A DNA stretch of 64,000 nucleotides from Liolophura sinensis (taxonomy: Eukaryota > Mollusca > Polyplacophora > Chitonida > Chitonidae). The notes beneath the pieces are model-generated. The model saw nothing but the letters and a program-made list of their open reading frames with translations, was not told the origin of the DNA and ran no database searches. The stretch lies in contig NC_088300.1 in NCBI RefSeq assembly GCF_032854445.1, forward strand, positions 11,069,191 to 11,133,190, written 5' to 3'. Both the position numbers and the translations under genes were made by a program. This document shows positions 1-12,080 of the stretch, one piece after another (position 1 is the stretch's first letter; each line of letters opens with the position of its first letter).

Positions 1-590
1 TGTGTAACGTGAGACAAGGTCTGTGAGATCTGGCACAAAGTCTGTGTGACAAGAGACAATGTATGTATGATCTGAGACAATGTCTGTGCAACCTAGGACA
101 ACATCTATGTCACTAAGCACAATGTCTGTGAGACCTGAGACAAGGTCTGAGACTAGGGACAACGTGCGACCTGAGACAATATCTGTGTGACCTAGGACAG
201 CATCTATGTGACCAAGCACAATGCCTGTGAGACCTGGGACAAAGTCTGTGTGACCAGGGACAAAGTCTGTGTGATAAAGGACAACGTCTGCATGACCTGC
301 AACAAGGTCTGTGAGACTAGGGACAATGTGCGACCTGAGACAATATCTGTGTGACCAGGGACAAAGTTTGTGAGGCCTGAGACAAAGCCTGTGAACAGGG
401 ACAATGTCTGCGTGACCTGGCAAAATACTTAAAACCTGAGACAATGTCTGTCTGACCATGGATATAGTCTGTCTGACCTGGGACAATGTCTGTGCAGCCC
501 GGGACAACGTCTGCGTGACCTAAGAAATGGAAAGATGCCTGTGTGATAAGGGACAACATCTGTGTGACCTAGGACAACAACTGTTGAATA
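1..590. repeat. Minisatellite, unit about 21 bp
   Basis: A tandem array of a degenerate unit of about 21 bp built around 'gtctgtgtgacctgggacaa'. It runs into the left edge, so its full size is unknown. Open frames inside it encode only repeats and are not considered genes. Confidence 0.9.
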
Positions 591-1735
591 TCTATTTTAA
601 TTTAATTCTTTATTTGTTAACTGAAGATATCCCACAACCCATGGGTCACTAGGGGGTCTCCTCAAACTTATATACATCATACATTTATATAATCAAAACT
701 TGATAGTGAAGAATAACATATTTGCAATACACATAGGCGTCCAATACTGCACACACTCATATACTTCATTAGGTACCGATTATATAACTGATTTAAGAAT
801 GGGTTTCAGTCTTAGCACTTTGTACCACAAAAGGAGCTTGTTTGAACTACTTGGTGAGTACGATGGATAAATCTTCGAGTATCTTGAATGAATTTGTGCA
901 CAGAACAGAATATGGTTTTATTGTCTTCAAGAGATAGGTCATTTGATCCAAAACGTAAAATATTTGAGATATGTCTTGAGCAATGCGGAAGGAAAATAGA
1001 TAAGTGAGCATTTGGAGAAATCGTTTTAGTAAACCTGTCGAACATGTGCTTCCTTTGAGCGGCATATGCGGGACATTCAATAAGAAAATGATGAGAATTT
1101 TCACATTTGTAATTACATTTATGACAAGACTGGTCATATGAAAGGCCATTGGTAAATAAGTCTGCGTGAAGAGCGCTCAGTCCCATCCGTATCCTACAAT
1201 GCAGTATCAAGGAAAATGTTACAAAAGAATCGTACAGTACGGAAATAGTAATGCTGTCAACAAAACTAGGTTTGAGATAGGATTTAAGCTTTTCTAGAGT
1301 CGTGACGAAAGTGGGGAGGTATTGAATTCCAATCTTTAATTGTTTGGGGAATAAATGATGACATGTACAACTGGATACGACCTTTGGGAAGACGGATGTT
1401 GTGCTTATTTCGTAGATTGTATGTACTGGCGACAGCTTCATTTCCGCATGGTAGTAATGTTTTCAAATAAGGAGGCGATAGCCCATTTATAATTTTATGG
1501 AAGAGAAGAATTCTGTGGGATCTACGTCTCACATAAAGCGGTTCCCATCTTAGTTCATATCTAGGCCAAGTCTACATCTCACACAGAGGAACAATATCAG
1601 GGAAATGACATGTCCATACGTAATGGCAAGTTTTGTATCCCAGAATACAGCTCTACAAAAGTTATACCCTAATTCTTCTAATTTTTGGGACGCCCGTTCT
1701 GCTCTGTCTACCAAATATACATATAATTGTATCAT
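591..1735 (-). mobile_element. Decayed non-LTR retrotransposon, 3' part of RT ORF
   Basis: Minus-strand frames give the C-terminal part of a LINE reverse transcriptase in at least two broken frames. From about 1735 down to 1550 there is a stretch ending in 'ELRWEPLYVRRRSHRIL', then 'LFHKIINGLSPPYLKTLLP' and 'YNLRNKHNIRLP' (about 1530-1330). After that comes a second frame (1441-812) with a Cys/His cluster (CHKCNYKCENSHHF..EC) typical of the region downstream of the RT in CR1/L2/Jockey-like elements. Stops and frameshifts separate the pieces and no RT catalytic core remains, so this is a 5'-truncated dead copy. 591-811 would be its 3' UTR. The family assignment is by motif memory only; clade not resolved. 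Confidence 0.75.
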
Positions 1736-1739
1736 GAAT

Positions 1740-2275
1740 ATTTAGATTCTCTTTTTTTGCATGGTTAGTCCATCTAATGAACAACAGATTCATATGTTTA
1801 CACCACAAATGTGCTGGAAAAAGACACACCAGTCTAGGTGAAATGATCACATACTGTACTCTACATGTACAAAGGCTTGTGTTGAAGTATACGGTCTCCC
1901 TGACAGCTGAACATGAAAAGGTGAACACAGGTCATTTATCACCCTTACATGCACACATCAAGTGTGATGCAAAAGAAGCGCAGACGAAAGCGACATGTGT
2001 GTGTACATGTATGTGTACTGTGGAAGTAAAAAATGTATGAAAAGCAACATGTCTGATTTCAATGCTTAAACACTAAGGTCATGAGAACAAAATACCAACC
2101 CTGAGTGTTAAATTAAAGGACTGGAAGATAAGGAATACATGTACAATACAGGTGGTCTGTTACAGTCATACCTGTAGATTACCTGTTTATAGCTGATCCC
2201 TGGTAACATTTCATTTTCACATTTAATTGTCAAGCTCCTCTGCTTCAAAAGATATGCACCCTGCATTACACTATC
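1740..2275. other. No gene recognised
   Basis: AT-rich sequence with scattered short open frames; nothing coding was recognised. Confidence 0.4.
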
Positions 2276-2278
2276 CAT

Positions 2279-2490
2279 AATTCAGTCCAAAGCAAATTCA
2301 CTCTTCAAATTGAATCTACGTTTTTTATGGTTATCGCTATCATCAACCAAGTTTACACATACATCATCATCACTCAGCTTGCCTACTTTCCTAAAGGTAC
2401 CTTTTACATGGTTATCACTCACTCTGTCTTGTTCTGCCTTATCTAAGTTTACATGTGGGTTTTTCATACCATGGTTCTGCTATGAGCTAA
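2279..2490 (-). CDS. Possible terminal exon of an unrecognised minus-strand gene
   Basis: On the minus strand a plausible acceptor (pyrimidine-poor tract ending in 'ctcatag', about 2491) is followed by about 68 open codons. They are strongly charged and low in repeats, contain 'DNHVKGTFRKVGKL' and 'SDDDVCVNLVDDSDNHKKRR', and end at a TGA. The composition looks coding and two segments (VNLDKAEQD... and VNLVDDSDN...) resemble each other. I do not recognise the protein. No upstream exon could be joined with confidence, so this may be chance. Confidence 0.25.
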
Positions 2491-2929
2491 ACTTTAACAC
2501 CTATGTCTTAATCTCTCTCCTCCACATGTGAAAAATCACTGTCTCTGTGTAACCAGTACATGCTGGCAACCCTTTCAGCAGTCTAACAGCTTACTAGCCT
2601 TATTCATTTACAATTACAAATGTCTATAATTAGATTGCCATGGATCAAGCTTCAACATTTCCTGCAGAACTAATTGGATGATGTCATGTCAGACTTGTCA
2701 AAAACTATAGACATAACAATTTGTAAAATAGCCTATTATACAGGTGAAGTCTTCTAATTAGTACTGCCTTCACCACACATGAATATGTAAAGTTCTACAG
2801 GCCACTTGACCACTCAGTACTGCCATCACTGTACATGTGCAATTAGCTAATATTACAGCAGACCAATACATATCCCCCTGCTTTCCGTAGAAGCTGCTTG
2901 CACACACAGGCATAACAATACTGCAATAT

Positions 2930-3235
2930 ACCTGTATAAGGCACATCTGTTATACATGTACATGTACCAATAACCTTATGCACATGTACCAATAACCTTA
3001 AGAAATACAGTACATATACCAATAACCATATGTACATGTCCCAATGACCTTAAGAACTACGTGTACATGTACCAATAACCTTAAGAAATATGTGTACATG
3101 TACCAATAACCTAAAATACATGTACATGTACCAAAACCCTTAATAATTACATGTACATGTACCAATAACCTTATGTACATGTACCCATAACCTTTACAAA
3201 TACATGTACATGCACCAATAACCTCAACAAATATA
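2930..3235. repeat. Short tandem array 'acatgtaccaataacctt'
   Basis: About ten degenerate copies, 25-30 bp each, of 'acatgtaccaataacctta' separated by short variable tails. The palindromic core acatgtacatgt recurs through the whole window, for example near 9580 and 48420. Confidence 0.85.
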
Positions 3236-3239
3236 TAAA

Positions 3240-4210
3240 TGTGCGTTTAAATTAGTAAATTCTGCACTGAGATGGACAGCAGAGACCTGGGCATTGCCCC
3301 TGTGGGACCACACTGACAAAATACCCAGTTATTTTGAGACACAGTCAAGGAAAAGATTAACAGCATCCTCCATAATGTAGATGTAATGTGCTCCAGATTT
3401 GTGAAGCTTTCCCCCACCCAAAGGCAGATAAGGGTGGGAGGCTAGCAAAACACTGTCACTTATCCACTAGACCCTCCTTACTCAAACCAACCAGGCTTTG
3501 AGGTCACCCTCTAGACCCTCACAAATTTGCAAACTACTACTGATAAATTTCATCTCTAGTTACATGTTGGGAGAGGAAAAAGGAAACTAAACCTGTAAAG
3601 CTGGACTGGAAAACTTTGGCTAGGGTCAACAAAATAGTTCTGTACAAACATCTCAACACAAACAGTAGATATCAATGCTTCTCGGGTCTCCCTCAATGCA
3701 GCAGTTTTTCTTGATGTCAGAACAGATTTACCTTGATCTCTCTCCAAGGGCTGCTGCAGATTAAATTCCAACGAAAAAACAGCCTGTTTGTGACTAGTAT
3801 ACTAAAGCTGACAGTACACAAGGAAGGTAAAACGAGCAGCCTTATAGCTACTTCTGGAAAATCCCATCATACCATCACGAAAAAGAATGTTCAGGCAGTT
3901 CACTTCCAGTACCCTTGGTGTATAATCTGTATATCAGGTCACATACTCAGATGGAGGAAGTATGTAAATCATATCCTACAGACACTTGCTTATCTAATAA
4001 TAAATATGCTTTTATGCACCCACAAGGTGTGAAATTAATCACAAGCATATGCACATCTTTTAATAATTGCTCATGGTGTGTTATGTAGTCATATACATCA
4101 TGTAGAGTACATCTAGTGCCATAAGAGAGTTAGTCACATAATGCATGCCCTGACCTGGTGGACTACATCATTGGTAACAGAACACCCAAAACATACATGT
4201 ACGCTTAATT
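3240..4210. other. No gene recognised
   Basis: AT-rich sequence. One 52-nt minus-strand interval (3732-3783) is flanked by splice-like signals and is open (AVFSLEFNLQQPLERDQ), but it could not be joined to anything. Confidence 0.35.
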
Positions 4211-4214
4211 AAAA

Positions 4215-4500
4215 CCACCTTGCCTTCAGTAGTTCCAATGACTACATGGGAAGAATTTTATTCTATACCTATATATGTATATAGGCTGAAGGCACTTAAG
4301 AATTTTTCATTCATGATACGAGGAGAGTCATTAGATGTGTGTGTGTATGTATTGTGTCTTCAGGTCGCAGGGCACACCCATGTCGCTGGATGCCACTGGG
4401 GTGCCATGCTAAAGACAACAGACATGAAACCCCAATGGGTCACATTATACTGACACCAGGCCAACCAGTCATGTTTCCTCTTGGTGTTGAACCATAAGTA
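4215..4500 (+). mobile_element. Old SINE-like remnant (family 2)
   Basis: Contains 'aagaatttttcattcat' and 'cattatactgaca...ccaaccagtc', which also occur in the better preserved minus-strand element at 57273-57639. Head and tail are eroded and no target duplication was seen. Confidence 0.5.
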
Positions 4501-6139
4501 AGGCAGTAAACAGAAAAAAAATCATCCCTTATATGCAAGAAAGACAAAGAAGCAAAATTAAATTCTTTAATTCTCATAAACTTAGAGAAAAAAATTATAT
4601 CATAAGTTTTAATTAATTTTAATCATTGTCTAATGAGATGCTGTCTTCTCATTCCCATCAACCTTTGGCATACTTAATGAATTTTGTCACTGATTCTGAT
4701 ATTTGTTATTTAGTATTTGTTATTTAGAAACTGCTGACTAAATGGTAAAATGAACGACAAAAAATGTCTTTGTACAAGATGAACGACATGTCTTTAGTAG
4801 GCCTTAGGTCTACTGAAGAGACTGATTTGAGCTGAGAGTATGTTACTGTCTGAAATGATATGTGAAACCGTCGTTGAATATTACAGTGCTTGTACATGTA
4901 CATCAACTAATTTTATGTCTGTGATGGTCCGTAAATGATACAGACCTGTCCAACAACACTGTGTGAAATGGCTCCCTGGCTATATGTAACTAAATCATTG
5001 CATCTCAAAATGATGCAGCAGTTCTGTGTTAAATGTACCTTATGTCACTTCATGGAGTGAATGGGTAAAGGCTACATCACAGCTTAGGCCATGCAATCTC
5101 ATTGCAACGCGTTTGATAGGGTAAAATTCTCAAAATGTCTGCTGCGATTCACACCAGTCATTTGCGCAGAACTGACATTTTGTTCCATATGTTATTTGGT
5201 GAAATCTCATTAAAATAATAAAGTATGATACTTTTTAAAAGTCTTGAGAATCCTGCTTTTGACTGAAATATGTTTTAGCCAGGTGCTGTTTTGTCCCTTA
5301 ACTATAATGATCTGTAAATAGAGAGACTACATATTTAGACAGATAAAATACACTGCTGTCACATTTTCCACTATAAATATGGCTGGATCTCAACGGCCTG
5401 AAGTCCTGTCTGGTACACATCTCCATGTTCAGTCTTTGAACAAAAAATATGAACAAAAAACAAATGCTGGTAAATGTTCATATATATGGCAAAGAAGGTT
5501 TTAATTTCGCTCAATCTTCTGACTCTCAAAAACGAAACCTGGAAGCAAACTGCGTGCTTGACTTGACAAGAACTGAAGATATTAGCACCACTTGACGTCA
5601 GGGGGAGGAAGCCAGCCTGACCATTTGCGCTCACATGCAGTCATTCGCGCTACGTTATTGTCAAAAACAGAGAGATCGGAACCTGAAGTAGGTTAAATTA
5701 TTCGTGTGGATCGGCAGAGAGCAAAGAATCCTAATACTTGATTTCATATGCCCTTCCATTTACAAAAATAGCTTTCTTAAATCTAATAACACAGAGGGTA
5801 AAGAAGATTTCCATAAAAAGGGAGGTAACTCGTAACACTAACAGGTTGTTTCGCAGAACTTTGGATATCTCCAAATTGAGTGTATGTACAATTTTGAATA
5901 TTTCTTTCCAAAAACAACCTCAAATTCAATAAACATAACCAGTATTGAGTTTTTTATTCAACTGAGAGACCGAAAACCGGCTTGTACAGACTTTTTCTAT
6001 GAATCCCTGATGGCATACGCACTATAGATCTAGCTCTTTTAAACACTGCACAAAGGTCTAACGGTTTGAAGAAGTGCCATACAAAAGAATGGTGCACACC
6101 TGCAAGCAGTTGTAGAAAGTCTTTCTACAGCTCTGCTAA
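4501..6139. other. No gene recognised
   Basis: AT-rich intergenic or intronic sequence. No splice-supported exon, RNA gene or repeat array was recognised. Confidence 0.4.
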
Positions 6140-6510
6140 AAGCCACTTAACAATGCACACACATCACATCACTGCTATAAAGGCCACTGAACAATGCACA
6201 CACATCAAATCACCGTGATAAATGCCACTGAAACAATGCACGCACATCAATTCACCATGATAAATGCCACTAAGCAATGCACACACATCAAGTCACCACT
6301 ATAAAGGCCACTCAACAATGCACACACATCAAGTCACCCCTATAAAGGCCACTGAACAATGCACGCACATCAATTCACCATGATAACAGCCACTGAACAA
6401 TGCACCCACATCAATTTGCCATGATAAATGCCACTGAACAGTACACTGACATCAATTCACTGTGATTAAAGCCACTGAGCAATGCATGCACATCGATTCA
6501 CCACGATGAA
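6140..6510. repeat. Minisatellite, unit about 41 bp, about 9 copies
   Basis: Tandem unit beginning 'gccactgaacaatgcacaca' followed by 'catcaattcaccatgataaa'. The copies differ by a few substitutions each. Confidence 0.9.
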
Positions 6511-6689
6511 ACATTATGCTTCATTTCCAAACATTCGTGAAAATACTGCTATTTTACCGATACACTATACTTCATTATGTAAAGCTTATTATGTGCATAC
6601 CGTCTGCAATGTCCTTACGCCACAACTTCTTACACTGTGAATAGGAAGAAAAGTAACCTTGTCCTGAGAAGGGGTAAGGCTTTTGCATT

Positions 6690-8195
6690 TGGAATGCATC
6701 ACAAAGTTGTGTAGTTGTGGGATCATCACATGGTGGTGTAGTTGTGGAATCCATCACATGGTGGTGTAGTTGTGGAATCCATCACATGGTGGTGTAGTTG
6801 TGAAATCATCACAAGGTGGTGCAGTTGTGAAATCCATCACATGGTGGTGTAGTTGTGGATTCAATCACATGGTGGTGTAGTAGTGGAATCCATCACATGG
6901 TGGTGTAGTTGTGGAATCATCACATGGTGGTGTAATTGTGGAATCATCACATGGTGGTGTAGTTGTGGAGTCCATCACATGGTGGTGTAGTTGTGGAGTC
7001 CATCACATGGTGGTGTAGTTGTGGAGTCATCACATGGTGGTGTAGTTGTGCAATCATCACATGGTGGTGTAATTGTGGAATCATCACATGGTGGTGTAGT
7101 TGTGGAATCCATCACAAGGTGGTGTAGTTGTGGAATCAATCACATGGTGGTGTAGTTGTGGAGACCATCACATGGTGGTGTAGTTGTGGAGTCCCTCACA
7201 TGGTGGTGTAGTAGTGGAATCATCACATGGTGGTGTAGTTGTGGAATCCATCACAAGGTGGTGTAGTGGAATCATCACAAGGTGGTGTAGTTGTGAAATC
7301 CATCACATGGTGGTGTAGTTGTGGAGTCCATGACAAGGTAGTGTAGTTGTGGAGTCCCTCACATGGTGGTGTGGTTGTGGAATCCATCACAAGGTGGTGT
7401 AGTTGTGAAATCCATCACATGGTGGTGTAGTTGTGGAGTCCATCACATGGTGGTGTAGTTGTGGAGTCATCACATGGTGGTGTAGTTGTGAAATCCATCA
7501 CATGGTAGTGTAGTTGTGAAATCATCACATGGTGGTGTAGTTGTGAAATTCATCACATGGTGGTGTAGTTGTGAAATCATCCAGTGGTGTAGTAGTGGAA
7601 TCATCACACACTGGTGTAGTTGTGAAATCATCCAGTGGTGTAGTTGTGGAATCATCACATGGTGGTGTAGTTGTGGAGTCCATCACAAGGGGGTGTAGTT
7701 ATGGAATCATCACATGGTGGTGTAGTTGTGGAGTCCATCACATGGTGGTGTAGTAGTGGAATCCATCACATGGTGGTGTAGTTGTGCAATCATCACATGG
7801 TGATGTAGTTGTGGAATCATCACATGGTGGTGTAGTTGTGGAATCCATCACAAGGTGGTGTAGTTGTGGAATCCATCACATGGTGGTGTAGTTGTGGAAT
7901 CCATCACATGGTGGTATAGTTGTGGAATCGTCACAAGGTGGTGTAGTTGTGGAATCCATCACATGGTGGTGTAGTTGTGGAATCCATCACAAGGTGGTGT
8001 AGTTGTGGAATCCATCACATGGTGGTGTAGTTGTGGAATCCATCACATGGTGGTGTAGTAGTGGAATCCATCACATGGTGGTGTAGTTGTGAAGTCCATC
8101 ACTTGGTGGTGTAGTTGTGGAATCATCACATGGTGGTGTAGTTGTGGAATCCATCACATGGTGGTGTTTAAGTTGAATCCATCACATGGCGGTGT
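6690..8195. repeat. Minisatellite, unit 27/28 bp, more than 50 copies
   Basis: A long array of 'atggtggtgtagttgtggaa' plus 'tc(c)atcac'. Units are 28 bp (tccatcac) or 27 bp (tcatcac), so no reading frame is kept across the array and its open frames are not genes. Sporadic variants (aaggtg, agtagtgg, gaaatc) are scattered rather than blocked. Confidence 0.95.
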
Positions 8196-8199
8196 AGTC

Positions 8200-10835
8200 C
8201 TATGTCATCAAGTGTGCGTGTGCGGGCATCTCGTGCTCATCCAGCATATTTTATGAGACCAGTCAGAAGTTGGAGGTCATGTGACCACCCTTTCATGTTC
8301 AAAACAAAAAGGCTGCCCAATGTTAAAGCATTGGGGAAAAGGTCACCCCGTGCCAATTCGCTGGCGACCACTAAGGCCAACAAAATAACATTCTGCAGAA
8401 ATAACCAGACAATCTGGAAAGCTGAAAATTGAACAACGGATACAAAATTGCTGACAGCGATTCAAAATTAGGCATTTTCCCATGCAATAACATTGGGAGG
8501 ATCATTTTCTTCACCCACACTGTTTGTCACTAAGCAGATCACATGGTCATTAGCTTCAGATCCAGCTTTCAGAATATACACAATGATGTTTTCCAGGCTA
8601 TGTTTCCACACAGATTTACATGCATGTAATCGGTGAGGGTGAGGGGGGGTGGGGGGGGGGGGGTGAGGGATAGTATCCATCTACATACAGGTGTACATCA
8701 CAAGTGTAAAATGTGACATACACCACACAACCATATCACCAGTGACATGCCTTACTAGCACACATGATGTACATACCACCACCCACAGTATCCCAGACGG
8801 CACAACAGACAAATCAACAGCTTGTACATGTACTTATCCAGAGTATAAATACAGAATCAGGACATCCAGTCAAATGAAGCTAGATGTGGAATCTTAACCT
8901 ATATCTGTGGGCTGTTTATGGGGTAAGAAATCAGGGTAACCCACCAACACATGCCATGTGTCTATCAGCACTTGACACTCTGCCAAATTCCACTGCCATG
9001 GGATCCAGGAGGGAGGGAAAGGGGGGGGGGAGCTGTAGTAGATATCATACACACCCCTCCTCACATATCACAGTTACTTACATCCTACTGACAGATATAT
9101 AGACCAACTCCTTCTCACAGCATTAGATAACCATAGAATTACAACACAGACATACACCCATCTCACTCAAGCTTGCAGGACAAAAAACAGGTAAAGGTTA
9201 CATGCTTTCCTACAAAAACACATCCTGTATTGTACAAGAGCTATCTCATGGTTTACATGTCACTGAACACAAAACACCTCTCCTACAAAGTCAAAAGTAA
9301 CAAAAATTTAATAAAATGCAAGTCTTCTGTGATGTTAGTTGATTAAAAAAATGCCTGCAATATACTAAAAATACACCGTTGTGTCATACATCCAAACTTA
9401 TCCTGTTTAAGTGCCTAACAGACTGATGATTCTCAACATCATCCGAATTACTGAGAATTCTTTGGCTCAGACACAGTGCATGTACAACACACATGTGACT
9501 CACCAGGTAAACCAACTGTTACTTGTAAATATACAATGAACACATGACATCTTGTGTTAGGATTCTAATCATACATGTACATGTAATCACACCAGTTTTA
9601 ATGTTGGCTACATCAATCACTCATCCATAATCTTCTCAGATATATATCTGATGAGAGATAAACCTTACCCAAGTGTCAATCAAAAATATGCACTGGACCA
9701 TTCACGATCAATGTGACTGCACTGACATTACAAGGGTCTCCAGAGTTCATGCAGGTTTGGAAGAAACAAGGTGGTGGGTCTCACAAACTAAAGGGGCTAA
9801 AAGGTGCGATTTTTCAATATCTGCTAAACTGAACACACATCTTGCATATTCAGGTATGTTGGCTCAGCGGCGCTGTTGGCAGCTACATTGTCGTTGGGGG
9901 GAATGTCGGTACCCCGAATGTTTCGGATCCAACCATTGGTCAGACCACTGAAAATCATCACACCAAGAATTGGAGGGGTTGGGAGAATGAAGGAAGACTG
10001 CATCTTTTAGGTTACTGTTACACTATAAATTTCTGCACTCCTTTTTTGCACCTAGTAAACTAAAATATATCAGAATTTTGCCAGATCTGAGTAGACCACA
10101 AAATGTTTGTGCAATCTCACAGCTCATCCCCTGGAGGTTACTTCACTTCCAGCAACCACAGCTGAAAACAAATGGTCATGCTAGGTTGAGGTTTTGACAT
10201 GTTGAATAGAAAATAATGCAAGCTGCATATGGCGGTATGGCACAGTACAACACCAAAGTACTACATGTAGTAAGGAAAATCTATGCCCCTAGAGCTTGGT
10301 CAAGGAGAGCAATGAGATCAGCAGACAGCCACCAGTCACCCACCCCCACTGATGCCCATGTGACAGCCAGACATCGATGCCCCACCCTTCACACACACAC
10401 AAACACCCAACTGCCTCACCTAATGCCAGGCAATAATGGGCATCCTGGATGGTCCCTGACCCTCCCACCCTTAGAGTGGTACTCTGCATGGCGTATTATC
10501 TGGTGAGTGTCCACACTTCTGGGTAAGTTGCAGCTGACCAGAACTAATAAATGACCAATGAAATATAATACATGTACTATGACTGTGCACATGTATCTTC
10601 AGTGTTCCACTCATCCAAACAGATCAAAGAACGATATTTTATTGTCCAACTCAACCTATACTTACATGTACATGCAAAAGTCAATTTAATTGCTTGGAAT
10701 TTTTCAGCAGAGCCGACAGGTTATAGCAGAGGCTTCATGGAAATAAACTTGTACTTTCTCTAATTCTTCAAACTTTTCCACCTCAACACCCAGCACACTA
10801 TTCCAGGCACAGCCCAAATGATCAGTTACGACGTC
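8200..10835. other. No gene recognised; poly-G tracts
   Basis: Intergenic or intronic sequence with G runs at about 8643-8664 and 9018-9031. A minus-strand interval at 10420-10499 has a good acceptor (actcaccag) and donor (gtgagg) and is open with 'GGRVRDHPGCPLLPG', but I cannot identify it. Confidence 0.4.
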
Positions 10836-10837
10836 AT

Positions 10838-12080
10838 CCACCTATTTCACGTGGGGGGATGACATATATAAACAACTCCACGGTTTACCGATGGGATCCC
10901 CCCTATCACCACTTATCTCCGAAATACACATGACAGAATTTGAGAACAAAGCCTTAGCTGCAAGCCCCATCAAACCGTTGTGTTGGTTCCGTAAGGTAGA
11001 TGACACATTCGTAGCACTAAACAAGACTGACAACCCCCAGTCCCTACTTGACCACCTCAACACCCAGAACAACAGGATACAGTTCACCATGGAACAAGAA
11101 TGCAACAAAACCATACCGTTTCTGGATGTACTTATTAGCAAGAGGAACCACAAACTCCTCACTTCAGTATATCGCAAACCCACACACTCAGACTGATACG
11201 TGAATTACTAATCTAACCAACCTAATCGGATCAAGAGAGGAATAATATCTACCCTAACAAAACGAGCCCTACAGATATCCAGCATCAACCTCCAAGAAGA
11301 AATAAATCACCTCAAAACAGCCTTCACCACCCAAAACCGATACCCCCCACAATTAGTGGAGAGAATGATCAGCAAAACCCTCAATCCGGCTAACAAGACC
11401 AGAGCAACGAGACCCGACCACCCCAATATATATATAACCATTCCGTATATAGGCACCCCAAGCTACCAGATAAGAAGACCCCTGCATGACAAACTGAACA
11501 TACAAACAACGCTTACCTCCGCCTCTAACCTTAAAACCCTACTCAAAGCCAATGGAAAGAAACAGCCAACCCATAGGCAAGAACCCAAAGGATCTGTGTA
11601 CTGCACTAATTGTGATTGTCAACAGCAATACATTGGAGAAACCGGTAGACCACTCAATATCAGAATTGCAGAGCACAAGGCCTCAGTAGAAAAATTAGAT
11701 GGAAAATCAGCCCTCAGTGACCACATCAGAGCCCATCCAGAACACCAACTCCAATGGAACACAGTTCATACCCTACAAAACAACCAGTCAGACTATAAAA
11801 GAAGGAAACTGCTGGAAGCCATCATGATCCGACGACACAATCCACAGCTTAACCGAGACAGCGGGTACCACCTACCGAGCGCCTACAATGACCTCAATAG
11901 ATTAGACAGTGACCGCCTTAAACCCTGAAGCCATTAATATCTATGTTACATTGTTGCCTGTTTTTAACACCACTCACTCTCTTATTGTATATATGTTGTC
12001 TTGTATCTCTGTATGTTCATATGGTTTGATAACGATGTAAGATCCTACATCGAAACGTCACCAACACAATAAATCCAGGA
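10838..12080 (+). mobile_element. Penelope-like element, 5'-truncated: RT plus GIY-YIG
   Basis: One frame runs from about 10850 to the stop at 11926-11928. It contains the RT motif 'LPMGSPLSPLISEI' (about 10885) and the catalytic motif in mutated context, 'FRKVDDTF' (about 10988), where Y/F-V-D-D is expected. Next come 'IPFLDVLI' and 'VYRKPTHSD', and then a GIY-YIG nuclease domain with 'YCTNCDCQQQYIGETGRP' (about 11597-11650) and downstream 'RIAEHK'. This domain order is diagnostic of canonical Penelope-like retroelements. The frame is broken by TGA at 11194 and TAA at 11209, and the N-terminal half is missing, so the copy is dead. The 3' UTR (11929-12080) holds a hairpin 'cgatgtaagatcctacatcg' followed by 'aaacgtc', near the element's end. 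Confidence 0.9.

Noticed and set aside
6140-8195. Possible CRISPR-like direct repeats
   Set aside because: Units abut without unique spacers and are degenerate; eukaryotic minisatellites.
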